DNA from: a virus
IMG/VR virus record: IMGVR_UViG_3300007609_000060
Location: 1-32,831 of that record
Direction: 5' to 3' (one strand)
DNA: 32,831 bases
The translations under genes were made by a program, and so were the position numbers. The notes below the pieces were generated by a model. That model was not told the origin of the DNA, ran no database searches, and saw only the letters and a program-made list of their open reading frames with translations. Of the stretch, positions 7,294 to 14,808 are shown in pieces. The first letter of the stretch is position 1. Each line of letters opens with the position of its first letter.

Positions 7294-7887
7294 CGAATCT
7301 GTTACTATATTATTTTTTGCATCAATATCAGGTAAAGAAGAAGCAAACTCCCATAAATTATCAAATATCAAAGTTTTTTTCTTAAGATTTTTGTAAGTAA
7401 ACTTTTTTATCGTTTTCTCTGTTTCTTCACCGTACCCAGTGCGCACTAATACAGGAGTAGCCTTTATTTTTTCTGCTGATTTTAAATCAGTTAGCTTATC
7501 ACCAACATAGAAGCCACCTTTAAATTTTAAATTGCATTCAGCTTCTGCTTTCTTAAACATTCCAACATTAGGCTTAGCAAAGAAGTCGTCTTTGAAATTA
7601 GTATGACTATAGTAAATTCCGTCTATACTTGCGCAGCCGGCCTGACCTAGCAGATTAAGCATATAATCATGCACAGTAGCAACTTGATCTGTAGTCATTA
7701 TACCTTTGCTAACTCCAGCTTGATTAGTTAATACAACAATATTGTATCCTTTTCTTCTAAGAAGTGCAACAGCTTCCAAACTGTTTTCAATAGGAGTAAA
7801 CTGTCCAGGATTGGTAACATAAGTACCTAAATCTTCATTTATCGTTCCGTCTCTGTCTAATCCAATTGTTATTGATTTTTTAGTCAT
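7267..7887 (-). CDS. HAD-superfamily phosphatase, GmhB/HisB-N-like
   Basis: 206 residues with all HAD motifs: LDRDGTIN (nucleophile Asp11, acid Asp13), VLTNQAGV (Thr54/Asn55), Lys105 in AKPNVGMF, and VGDKLTDL (Asp130, Asp134). Overall order matches D-glycero-D-manno-heptose 1,7-bisphosphate 7-phosphatase (GmhB) and the histidinol-phosphatase domain of HisB. The Cys-x-His ... Cys-x-Cys zinc loop usual before the motif III Lys is missing: the segment is YYSHTNFKDDFFAKP with one His and no Cys. A sugar-phosphate phosphatase fits the operon, but a polynucleotide 3'-phosphatase cannot be excluded. Last gene of the minus-strand run; overlaps the plus-strand SGNH gene tail to tail by 27 nt. Confidence 0.8.
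   Translation of the reverse strand: MTKKSITIGLDRDGTINEDLGTYVTNPGQFTPIENSLEAVALLRRKGYNIVVLTNQAGVSKGIMTTDQVATVHDYMLNLLGQAGCASIDGIYYSHTNFKDDFFAKPNVGMFKKAEAECNLKFKGGFYVGDKLTDLKSAEKIKATPVLVRTGYGEETEKTIKKFTYKNLKKKTLIFDNLWEFASSLPDIDAKNNIVTDSLHIKSRII
7290..7318 (+). terminator. Weak terminator-like hairpin after the plus-strand pair
   Basis: GTAAC (7290-7294) and GTTAC (7301-7305) form a 5-bp stem with a 6-nt loop, followed by an AT-rich stretch and T6 at 7313-7318. It overlaps the stop codon of the SGNH gene and lies inside the convergent HAD gene. The stem is short, so this is tentative. Confidence 0.25.
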
Positions 7888-7903
7888 AATTGTTAACTCT
7901 TTA

Positions 7904-8569
7904 TCACGTCGGGTCTATTCTAATGTTACCTGACACACTTATTCTATAGTCGTCTGATGTATAAAACGGATATACGATGTGCTGAAGACTAGCCGGAAAC
8001 ATAAGTATAGTTCCTTCAAAAGTCTTATCAACAGGTACAGCCAGGTTTTTTATTTTTCCTAGTACGTCATTATATACAAAACAAAATTTAGATGTATAAA
8101 AATTATCTTTATGATTATCACTGGTCCCTGAGATTAACGGAAAATAATTTACTTCGTCTTCTAAGTTATAAGGTATTTTAAGCCATATAACAAAGCTTAA
8201 CGCCCCTGAATGATGATGTATAGGATTAAACTCGTGTTTTTTTTGTTTGTTGACCCATAAACTATCTAGATATAAATTATACGAGTTGCATTTAGATACT
8301 TCTTCAAACTCATCCAAATGCCCCGGATTAGATTCGGTCCAAGATTTCGCTATAGATAATAACCAATTTTGAAAATAATTCTTTACATGATCCAAAGAAT
8401 ACTCTTCCTTAATATGTCCTTGTAGTCTATGGTTGTAGGGTTCAGAGTCCTTAGAAAGTTTATCTATTTCTAAATTTAAAATATTTTGTAATTCTACAGG
8501 CATTCGAGATTCAATAAATCTAAGATTGGTAAAGTCTCTAATCGATGCCCAATGTGTATCATCGGTCAT
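7904..8569 (-). CDS. Putative 2OG-Fe(II) oxygenase-like protein
   Basis: 221 residues. Iron-site candidates are PIHHHSGALSFVIWLKIP (His118-120) and the distal block MFPASLQHIVYPF (His197), followed by Arg209 in DYRISVSGNI, matching the R-x-S-x-S-x-N-I ending of its neighbours. The first half is helical and unlike the other paralogs. The start is supported by GAGGAAAA about 8 nt upstream. Together with the genes at 8588, 9145 and 10504 it forms a set of diverged relatives in one operon, 16 nt before the HAD gene. Substrate unknown; whether it is active is inferred from the retained His/His/Arg. Confidence 0.7.
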   Translation of the reverse strand: MTDDTHWASIRDFTNLRFIESRMPVELQNILNLEIDKLSKDSEPYNHRLQGHIKEEYSLDHVKNYFQNWLLSIAKSWTESNPGHLDEFEEVSKCNSYNLYLDSLWVNKQKKHEFNPIHHHSGALSFVIWLKIPYNLEDEVNYFPLISGTSDNHKDNFYTSKFCFVYNDVLGKIKNLAVPVDKTFEGTILMFPASLQHIVYPFYTSDDYRISVSGNIRIDPT

Positions 8570-8587
8570 TATAAAAATTTTCCTCTA

Positions 8588-9145
8588 TTAATCGTAAAGT
8601 CTATCAGCATCACTATCTTCTATCAATACATCCATATTCCACGAAATAATTGTTTTGATTTCTTCTGTATTATTATTCGGAGCCCTATGGATTACCCAGC
8701 TAGGAAATGTAATAATATCACCTTCTCGCACGTCAAAAGTGTGAATATTTTTTGTAACAGGATTTATCCATTCTGTTTGTGCTTTATCTTCCGGTAAGTT
8801 TACATAATATACATTTGTAAAGTTGTTACTGTGTGTATGCCATGCATGCTTGCCACCCTTTGCATACTGCTGAAACCAAAGTTCCGTAATTCCAAATGTT
8901 TGGTACCCCATAGTATTACACCATTCGTTGAGATGAACAGCAAGAGGAATATTTATAATTTTTAGCCATTCTCTGTCTCCGTCATACCTTGCTGTATTCC
9001 AGTCACACCTGACAATATCGCTATCAGGCGCAGTGATATGTTCTGCATCTTCTTGCCTTAGAATAGCATCTAGTATTTGTTGTTTTAGTTGATCGTGTTC
9101 TCTAAAAGGTTTAATACTTAAAGGAAATGGTATGATATTGTCCAT
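8588..9145 (-). CDS. 2OG-Fe(II) oxygenase-like protein, Arg site altered
   Basis: 185 residues. The jelly-roll region has KHAWHTHSNNFTNVYYVNLP (His100, 103, 105) and the distal block TFPSWVIHRAPNN (His153). This closely follows the H-x-H-[PS]-N pattern of the TIGR02466-like protein at 5802. At the place of the 2-oxoglutarate-binding Arg the sequence reads EEIKTIISWNM, with Lys164/Thr165. It may use a Lys, bind another co-substrate, or have a changed activity. The ATG shares one base with the stop of the upstream oxygenase-like gene (TAATG), indicating translational coupling. Confidence 0.7.
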   Translation of the reverse strand: MDNIIPFPLSIKPFREHDQLKQQILDAILRQEDAEHITAPDSDIVRCDWNTARYDGDREWLKIINIPLAVHLNEWCNTMGYQTFGITELWFQQYAKGGKHAWHTHSNNFTNVYYVNLPEDKAQTEWINPVTKNIHTFDVREGDIITFPSWVIHRAPNNNTEEIKTIISWNMDVLIEDSDADRLYD

Positions 9146-9759
9146 TAGTACAAATCGCCCTGTCTTTTGATTATTATATTTGATGAAAACACAACTCTTG
9201 GTTCAGTTGTTTGATTATAATATACATAGTGCTCAAGACAAGACGGAAATATAATCAATAATCCTTCTTTCATTATAGGCTCAAAAGTATTTGGATACTG
9301 ATTCATTGGGTCCAGTTCTAGATATTTTAAATGGTTTGAAAAGTTAGGTGTTCTAAAAACAAACTGTCCTGCTTCCGGGCTTGACTGTTTTAATACAACC
9401 ACAGACGAAAATGCCGGTACATTGGTTGTTATATGATTGTGCAACTGTTGGTGATCGTATTGATTGTAAACATTATACCAAGTTTGCATTTCGACTGTGT
9501 ATTGAAATTTAAATAAGAATGAATCTATATAATCTTGAATATAAGGTCCGGGAAGTAATGTGTCATTCCATTTTTTAAAAAAATCAGCATCACCCCAGCG
9601 TTGTGATGAATTTTTAGAAATTCTACTGGCGCTACCTTTATATTCATCGTCTTCTCCATTTAGTGTTAATGGAAGATAATGATCTTGTAGTGTCTTTAGA
9701 TCCGATGCATCTAATTCTAAAATGCCTACAGGATAGCCTTCGAGATGTATTTTTAGCAT
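9145..9759 (-). CDS. Putative 2OG-Fe(II) oxygenase-like protein
   Basis: 204 residues. The proximal site is QQLHNHITTNVPAFSSVVVL (His107, His109). The distal block IFPSCLEHYVYYN (His177) is followed by Arg188 in EPRVVFSSNI, so both His sites and the Arg are retained. The N-terminal 90 residues diverge from the paralogs, consistent with a different substrate. It starts 3 nt after the SGNH-like gene ends and shares one base with the next gene at TAATG. The target is unknown; late expression from the promoter at 13925 is inferred from the uninterrupted run of genes. Confidence 0.7.
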   Translation of the reverse strand: MLKIHLEGYPVGILELDASDLKTLQDHYLPLTLNGEDDEYKGSASRISKNSSQRWGDADFFKKWNDTLLPGPYIQDYIDSFLFKFQYTVEMQTWYNVYNQYDHQQLHNHITTNVPAFSSVVVLKQSSPEAGQFVFRTPNFSNHLKYLELDPMNQYPNTFEPIMKEGLLIIFPSCLEHYVYYNQTTEPRVVFSSNIIIKRQGDLY

Positions 9760-9762
9760 ATT

Positions 9763-10491
9763 CTAAATATCATTCCTACTATATATATTAGTTTCGAACC
9801 CAGTTGTAAGATCTACTTTTTCAAAAGTGTCAAAAAAGTTAATTATTTTATTTGCCAAAATTTTATGATTAACTTCTGAAAAATGATTGAATCTATAATC
9901 TCCAGTTTTATTGTAGTATGCTATAGCCGTCTTTTCACAGTCAAATTCTAATCCTGATGCTTCACACAAGCTTCCTTCTACTCCTTTAATATTGTGGAAT
10001 CCCGGAAGTATCAAACACTTAATGTTTTTTTTGCCATATAATTGGGTCCTAAGTGATAATGAGTCAAGAAACATATTGAAGCGTATTAAGGGGCGTTTTT
10101 CGAAATACAGGTGTCTTTTATACATTTCCAGTGCTTCGTATTCTTTTTTGGTAACCTCAACATCTGGCGTCAAACTGATTCCTAGATTAGTCGCTAGGTA
10201 TGGTTTATTTTCAAAGAACCATTCTCTATACATAGAAGTCAACTGTATTATGATACAATCTCCATCCTTAAAAAATGGTTCTTTTTCGAATAGTTTATAA
10301 TAAATGTAATCATTAGAGCACCCTAGTACTGCGTGATTCTCATATTCGCTATTTCCATATATGCTTTCGTTAACAATTGTGGTCCAATTCTTTTCCAAAG
10401 GCAGATATGTTATAGGAGTTCCTTTAGGTCCAAAAACTTCATTTCTATGAGAATCGGGAATTGAAAAACTATCTCCAAAAACGTGCAACAT
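9763..10491 (-). CDS. SGNH-fold protein
   Basis: 242 residues. Block I is MLHVFGDSFSIPD (Asp7, Ser8), a near-standard G-D-S motif. A further glycine/Asn block appears in VLGCSNDYIYY. The C-terminal block is RFNHFSEVNHKILANKI, which aligns with DMHPSVTHHKNFANHI of the plus-strand SGNH protein (shared H-x-S-x3-H-K-x2-A-N-x-I), so the two are probably distant relatives. The usual Asp three residues before the catalytic His is not in place, so activity is uncertain. Candidate role: sugar O-acylation or de-acylation within the operon. AGAGAG precedes the ATG; 12 nt separate it from the upstream oxygenase gene. Confidence 0.65.
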   Translation of the reverse strand: MLHVFGDSFSIPDSHRNEVFGPKGTPITYLPLEKNWTTIVNESIYGNSEYENHAVLGCSNDYIYYKLFEKEPFFKDGDCIIIQLTSMYREWFFENKPYLATNLGISLTPDVEVTKKEYEALEMYKRHLYFEKRPLIRFNMFLDSLSLRTQLYGKKNIKCLILPGFHNIKGVEGSLCEASGLEFDCEKTAIAYYNKTGDYRFNHFSEVNHKILANKIINFFDTFEKVDLTTGFETNIYSRNDI

Positions 10492-10503
10492 ATTTTCTCT
10501 CTA

Positions 10504-11130
10504 CTAATTTACAGTGATACCAGTTTCTAACAAGATATTAAAAGACAAACTAATACGGTCCTCGTTAGTTGTATTTTCATTAACGCTATGATCCAAGAAT
10601 CCAGGAAACAACAGTAGTCTACCCTGCTCCGGAGGGAATGAATTCTCGTGTGCAAACGAGCTTCCGATTGGATTACATTTTAATGCCTTATGCGAATTCC
10701 TAAAAACTATGTCACCATCCTTACCGTTTGTTTTAAACCAATACACTCCGCTAATATGGCTAGTTCCGTGATCGTGAATGTGAGAAGAAAGTCCAGTCTT
10801 GGTTAGTGAAAGCCATGAAGTTTCGATTGCTGTTTTATAATTTGGCTTAACATTCATCGCTGCCATATAATTGTAGCAATGATGCATAATAAATTGCGTA
10901 ACAGCTTTCATATCTTTAGACTTTAAAATATTTTCAATAAAATTTCCTTTATTAGATAGATACTGCGAAGAACTATTCCAATTTGGGTTTTGTCCCCACT
11001 GATCTTTCGTATAGAGTTCGTCAACTACAGTCTGTAGTTCGGCTTGTACATCTGTATATTCCGTGTTTTCTAGTTTGTATGTATAAAGAGGGGTAGGAAA
11101 TAATGTAAAAATTTGTCCCTGAGAGTCCAT
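10504..11130 (-). CDS. Putative 2OG-Fe(II) oxygenase (TIGR02466-like)
   Basis: 208 residues and the clearest family member here. The N-terminus IFTLFPTPLYTYKL is typical of the family. The iron site is SSHIHDHGTSHISGVYWFK (His117, 119, 121), the distal block is LLFPGFLDHSVNENTTNEDR (His181, Arg192), followed by ISLSFNI. All expected metal and 2-oxoglutarate ligands are present, so I expect an active hydroxylase or oxygenase; the substrate is unknown. Two nt separate it from the carbamoyltransferase upstream, placing it third in transcription order in the modification operon. Confidence 0.8.
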   Translation of the reverse strand: MDSQGQIFTLFPTPLYTYKLENTEYTDVQAELQTVVDELYTKDQWGQNPNWNSSSQYLSNKGNFIENILKSKDMKAVTQFIMHHCYNYMAAMNVKPNYKTAIETSWLSLTKTGLSSHIHDHGTSHISGVYWFKTNGKDGDIVFRNSHKALKCNPIGSSFAHENSFPPEQGRLLLFPGFLDHSVNENTTNEDRISLSFNILLETGITVN

Positions 11131-11132
11131 GA

Positions 11133-12956
11133 TTATTCTCGTTCGTTATGATTTATATTTACTAACATTTTTGTTGCAGGAAAATAGATGTAATTAATTC
11201 CTGAATTGTAAAGAGTACGCATTGCATCATCGATAGTTTCTACTAATGGTTCACCACCTAGATTAAAACTTGTATTAAAAAGTGCAGGCACTCCTGTTTG
11301 ATTTTTGAATTCTTTAATTAGATTATACCAATGAAAGTTTTGTTCCTCTGTTACAGTTTGAATTCTACAGGTGCCGTCTATGTGTATAACTGCTGGTATT
11401 TTTTCTTTTACACCTGATTGGCAATTAACTGCATACATCATACTTGGAGAATCTTCCATACCGCGCAAATCAAACCAGTCATGTACATCATCATGCAGCA
11501 CCGATGCGGCAAACGGGCGGAAGTATTCACGCTTCTTAACCAAATTAACAAAATCCTTACCATCTGGATCTGTTGGATCATACATTAGTGAACGATTACC
11601 TAATGCTCGAGGTCCACTTTCACCTCGTTCTTGATACAATGCTACAATGTTTTTCTGTCTAATAGTGTCGATGACTTGTTCGTAATCGACATTGTATTCT
11701 ATAGTGCCGTCGTATTTTTTAGCACATTCGACAATTTTTTCTTCTGTTATGTGTTGTACCGGACCTAAAAATAAATTTTCATCTTTTGATCTTACTTTTG
11801 TATCTTGAGATGTTTTATAGTAATGATAAAATGCTGCACCTATAGCTGTACCTGCATCGTTCGAAACAGGTTCAACATATATCTTTACGTCTTTCGGTAA
11901 ATGCTTTAAAAAGAAATAATTAGCAACACAATTTAGAGCATAGCCGCCGCTAATAACAATGTTTTTATTGCCGGTTCGTTCAATTGATTTTAAAATTAAA
12001 TCAAGCACTAATTGTTGTGATTCTACCTGAACATTATACGCCATATTTCGTCGTGACGGCAGTAATGTAACATCTTCTGCATCTGATTTTTGTAAAAGTT
12101 CATTGGCTTTATTTTTTTGATTTTCATCATTTGGGTCTGTAACAGCATTAACTATTTCATTAGGGTCGTAAAGTCTGTCTCTAATTTCCGGAAATTGCGA
12201 ATCATCAACCCATGCTCCATTTGGATATGTATTAGTAAATAGATCTTTATTACCGCCAAAATTACCATAAATCTTAGGTGCTTTGTTCGGTTCTCCATAC
12301 GGAAACAAACCCATAGTTTTACCCGCTTCTATTGAGTCGAATCCACAAAATCTAGTTACCGCTTCGTATGCTTTAACAATACCTGCTTTATCGTTAATTA
12401 TAACTTCTGTACCATTGCCGTCACTATTATAGTGTTCAGTACTCCAAGGTCCGTTGCCTCCAAAATGCTTGTACACTTCCTCGAAGTTTGCAGGGTATGA
12501 ACAATCATATATACTTTCAACTTCAAACATAGTTTGGCCATCAGGACGTTCAATAAATGTGCCTGCGCCGTCGACAATAACAGCACTTGCTTTCTCAAAT
12601 CCAGATCTATAAAACGCGGCGGCCGCATGACTTCTATGATGTTGATCGTGATATTTAAATACTTGGGTATCGACATCGTCGATTAATCTCAACTTCCTAG
12701 CAAGTGCAGAATACACATCTTGCCTTACATAATCGTTCATCGGCTCGTCATGATCTTGTGTGTGAGATATTGCCAAATAATCGATCTTGTCAGTATAATC
12801 AAGAATTTTGACCATACTCGCGAGCGGTCCGCCGTCATATTTTTGGCGAGATAATCTTTCTTCTTCGATTGCAAATACAATTTCGCCATCCTTTAAAAGG
12901 CATACGCCTGCGTTGTGTCCTCGAGCAATGCCTGCTATATAACCTGTTTTTTCCAT
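11133..12956 (-). CDS. NodU/CmcH-family O-carbamoyltransferase
   Basis: 607 residues, full length for the family. N-terminal Kae1-like part: IARGHNAGVCLL (His14; usually G-H-D-A-S), HHRSHAAAAFYRSG (His106 and His110, metal-binding H-x3-H), VIVDGAG (Asp129). C-terminal part: GGYALNCVANYFFL, VSNDAGTAIGAAF, RGESGPRALGNRSLM and FRPFAASVL, all family signatures. The enzyme moves a carbamoyl group from carbamoyl phosphate, via carbamoyl-AMP, to a hydroxyl on a sugar or other acceptor. Known acceptors include Nod factors, antibiotics, LPS heptose (WapO of Pseudomonas aeruginosa) and, I recall, 5-hydroxymethylcytosine in phage DNA. Its ATG shares one base with the stop of the GT9-like gene. Confidence 0.93.
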   Translation of the reverse strand: MEKTGYIAGIARGHNAGVCLLKDGEIVFAIEEERLSRQKYDGGPLASMVKILDYTDKIDYLAISHTQDHDEPMNDYVRQDVYSALARKLRLIDDVDTQVFKYHDQHHRSHAAAAFYRSGFEKASAVIVDGAGTFIERPDGQTMFEVESIYDCSYPANFEEVYKHFGGNGPWSTEHYNSDGNGTEVIINDKAGIVKAYEAVTRFCGFDSIEAGKTMGLFPYGEPNKAPKIYGNFGGNKDLFTNTYPNGAWVDDSQFPEIRDRLYDPNEIVNAVTDPNDENQKNKANELLQKSDAEDVTLLPSRRNMAYNVQVESQQLVLDLILKSIERTGNKNIVISGGYALNCVANYFFLKHLPKDVKIYVEPVSNDAGTAIGAAFYHYYKTSQDTKVRSKDENLFLGPVQHITEEKIVECAKKYDGTIEYNVDYEQVIDTIRQKNIVALYQERGESGPRALGNRSLMYDPTDPDGKDFVNLVKKREYFRPFAASVLHDDVHDWFDLRGMEDSPSMMYAVNCQSGVKEKIPAVIHIDGTCRIQTVTEEQNFHWYNLIKEFKNQTGVPALFNTSFNLGGEPLVETIDDAMRTLYNSGINYIYFPATKMLVNINHNERE

Positions 12957-13897
12957 TATTTTTTTCCTAAGGTAGTTCTTATCTGCTCAATAATTTTATT
13001 AATTGTATCTTTGCTGAGTTTCATTAGATTTTCATTGTGTCTATCAATTCTAACATCCACTACAACTCTTAATGGAGAATACAATCTTTGCCCTTCACCG
13101 TTATCTATTATTTTAAGAGTGCTACTATCAGGATACGAAATATTTTCAGGGAATGTACTTCCTATGACTACTGTGCCTGGTTTTTTTAGAGCATGCACAA
13201 CATGCTGACCTACCGAGTCACATCCTAGGAAATAATCAGCAGCATTAATAATGCCAGTCCATTGTAATAAACTAGCTTGTTCCGGAAGCATTACATTAAG
13301 TGCTTTTTCTGTGGGTATTTTTAATTCGCTCATTAGAATGACGGCATAGTCTTTATTCAACTCTTCAAGTATTGTTATAATATCGCTAACTTCGAACGAT
13401 CTGCCACTTTCATCAACAATAACTCCGCCGTGCATTGTAGCAGTAGATCCAAATGGCTGAAATATTATTACCTTTTCTTTTTTAAAATGCCTTCTTGCCT
13501 CGTTAACTAATTCCTCTCCTGTTGCGATATCTTTTTTACCAATAAAAAGATTATTATATTCTTTTGTTTTTGGAATAGTTTCGGGTGGAACATCATAATT
13601 AATCAACATATCAAAGGCTTGAACTAGATTACATCTTTGAGTAAAATACGCATTAAGTTTATAAGGTTCAGGAGTAATAATCTCTCTGTCTTTTAATTTT
13701 TCAAAAAGATTTGGATCGTTAGCAGGAAATACATTAGATGTTAATATTTTACTAGTTAAGTATAGATCTATCCAGCCTTCGACAACGATAACTGCTGTTG
13801 GGTCTATATGTTGTACGTGGTGTTCAAGGGCGGGGATGGCGCAGAGAACTCTACCTGCGCCACCGTTTATAAAAAATGCTTTTTTCATTAATATCAT
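12956..13897 (-). CDS. GT9/heptosyltransferase-like glycosyltransferase
   Basis: Up to 313 residues. The N-terminus KKAFFINGGAGRVLCAIPALEHH follows the G-x-G-D-x-L-x-x-x-P-A-L opening of GT9 (ADP-heptose:LPS heptosyltransferase) enzymes. The C-terminal half has VIIFQPFGS, then IINAADYFLGCDSVGQHVVHAL and GSTFPEN, matching the donor-binding D-S-x-x-x-H-x-A-x-A-L ... G-x-T-x-P pattern. Donor and acceptor are not known. Two starts are possible: ATG at 13897 has AGAGG only 2 nt away, while ATG at 13888 has it 11 nt away and gives MKKAFF; I prefer 13888. It is first in the operon, behind a hairpin and a late-promoter-like motif. Confidence 0.7.
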   Translation of the reverse strand: MILMKKAFFINGGAGRVLCAIPALEHHVQHIDPTAVIVVEGWIDLYLTSKILTSNVFPANDPNLFEKLKDREIITPEPYKLNAYFTQRCNLVQAFDMLINYDVPPETIPKTKEYNNLFIGKKDIATGEELVNEARRHFKKEKVIIFQPFGSTATMHGGVIVDESGRSFEVSDIITILEELNKDYAVILMSELKIPTEKALNVMLPEQASLLQWTGIINAADYFLGCDSVGQHVVHALKKPGTVVIGSTFPENISYPDSSTLKIIDNGEGQRLYSPLRVVVDVRIDRHNENLMKLSKDTINKIIEQIRTTLGKK

Positions 13898-13924
13898 AAC
13901 CTCTGCGAATTGCTGTTGCTATGA

Positions 13925-13932
13925 TATTTATT
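13925..13932 (-). promoter_or_regulatory. T4-like late promoter motif AATAAATA
   Basis: On the minus strand the motif is AATAAATA, 7 of 8 to TATAAATA, ending 27 nt before ATG 13897 (36 nt before 13888). It lies in the 83-nt gap between the adhesin and the glycosyltransferase gene and would drive the whole eight-gene modification operon late in infection. Confidence 0.5.
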
Positions 13933-13965
13933 TTGCCAATTAACTGGTAGTTAATAATGTGGCAA
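13933..13965 (-). terminator. Stem-loop after the adhesin gene
   Basis: Inverted arms TTGCCA/TGGCAA (13933-13938 and 13960-13965) enclose a second pair ATTAACT/AGTTAAT (13939-13945 and 13949-13955) with a 3-nt loop and a 4-nt bulge, 13 paired bases in all. It begins 15 nt after the adhesin stop. On the minus strand it is followed by AATAAATATC rather than a T run, so it may be a weak terminator or an mRNA 3'-end protector. Confidence 0.4.
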
Positions 13966-13980
13966 GTTTATTCTACACCC

Positions 13981-14808
13981 TTACCTGTAAGTAATTCTTA
14001 CTAAGCCGCCAGCGCCAAAGGAACCCCAACATGCGTTTCGTGACGATGTTACATGACCTGCGCCGCCACCACCAGGGAAGGCCGCGTGTGCTGAACAACA
14101 AGCCAAGTTACCTGTGCAAGGATGCTTACCTCCCACTCCATGTGATGCAAAAAATGGCCCTGAAGGAGAACCTGCGACTGAGAAGTGGTCTGCACAACAG
14201 TTGTACTGTCTGTTCATTGAACCTGCTGTGCCTCTAAATACCATATCAGCTCCATATCCTGCTTCGTTACAGGCATTTGCTTGCCAAGTATTATTATATA
14301 TTCCTCTATTACACTGGACATTACCAATGTGACAGTTATAACAGTTTGACACTTTGTCCCAAATAGTCGGACCACCCATGCCGCCAGTTGCGCAAAAGTT
14401 ACTTAGTCCTGTACCCGTAACATAACTTCTACACCCATGTCGATTATTTACATTACACCGACAGCAACAACTACAAGCTGATGATCCAGCAGCACACACA
14501 GTGTATGTGTCGCCGTCGTTAAACCCGTGTACTGATTTTTGTAAAGTTTTTACGGCATAATTACCACCTTGGCCACCAATGCCAAAATCGTTGTCGCCGC
14601 CTGATGAGCCACCAGGACCGCCACCGCTTAATATTTCAAACTTTATCGATGTGATTCCGTTTGGAACAGTCCACTGGCAACATCTACCTCCGTTACAAGG
14701 AGACCACCAATCTGTATCATAAACATATAGTTCAAAAGCTTCAGGAATTTTACATTGATGTTGGTTATTACTAAAAATGATACCTTGGTTTGATAGTTGT
14801 ACTGGCAT
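13981..14808 (-). CDS. Cys/Gly-rich putative receptor-binding adhesin, copy A
   Basis: 275 residues with 22 cysteines (8%), including ACSCCCRC, CC pairs, NCYNCH and ACCSAH. Gly-rich loops (SGGGPGGSSGG, GIGGQGG, PGGGGAGH) and the ending GSFGAGGLVRITY resemble Gly-rich fibre-tip adhesins of marine T4-like phages; such loops can form the polyglycine II stacks known in gp38-type adhesins. No signal peptide, so disulfides would have to form after lysis; metal binding is the alternative. It is about 90% identical, without gaps, to the protein at 15536-16363 (about 26 substitutions by hand, all 22 Cys kept). Its ATG shares one base with the stop of the chaperone gene, and AAAGGG gives the ribosome-binding site. 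Confidence 0.75.
   Translation of the reverse strand: MPVQLSNQGIIFSNNQHQCKIPEAFELYVYDTDWWSPCNGGRCCQWTVPNGITSIKFEILSGGGPGGSSGGDNDFGIGGQGGNYAVKTLQKSVHGFNDGDTYTVCAAGSSACSCCCRCNVNNRHGCRSYVTGTGLSNFCATGGMGGPTIWDKVSNCYNCHIGNVQCNRGIYNNTWQANACNEAGYGADMVFRGTAGSMNRQYNCCADHFSVAGSPSGPFFASHGVGGKHPCTGNLACCSAHAAFPGGGGAGHVTSSRNACWGSFGAGGLVRITYR

Noticed and set aside
7267-13897. Firm assignment as an LPS heptose pathway
   Set aside because: GmhB-like and GT9-like assignments are by motif only, the phosphatase lacks the zinc loop, and no heptose synthesis genes (GmhA, HldE) are present; kept as a hypothesis.
13890-13928. 9-bp inverted repeat AATATCATA/TATGATATT around the glycosyltransferase start
   Set aside because: The 21-nt loop, AT-only arms and overlap with the proposed promoter make an operator or hairpin no better than chance.
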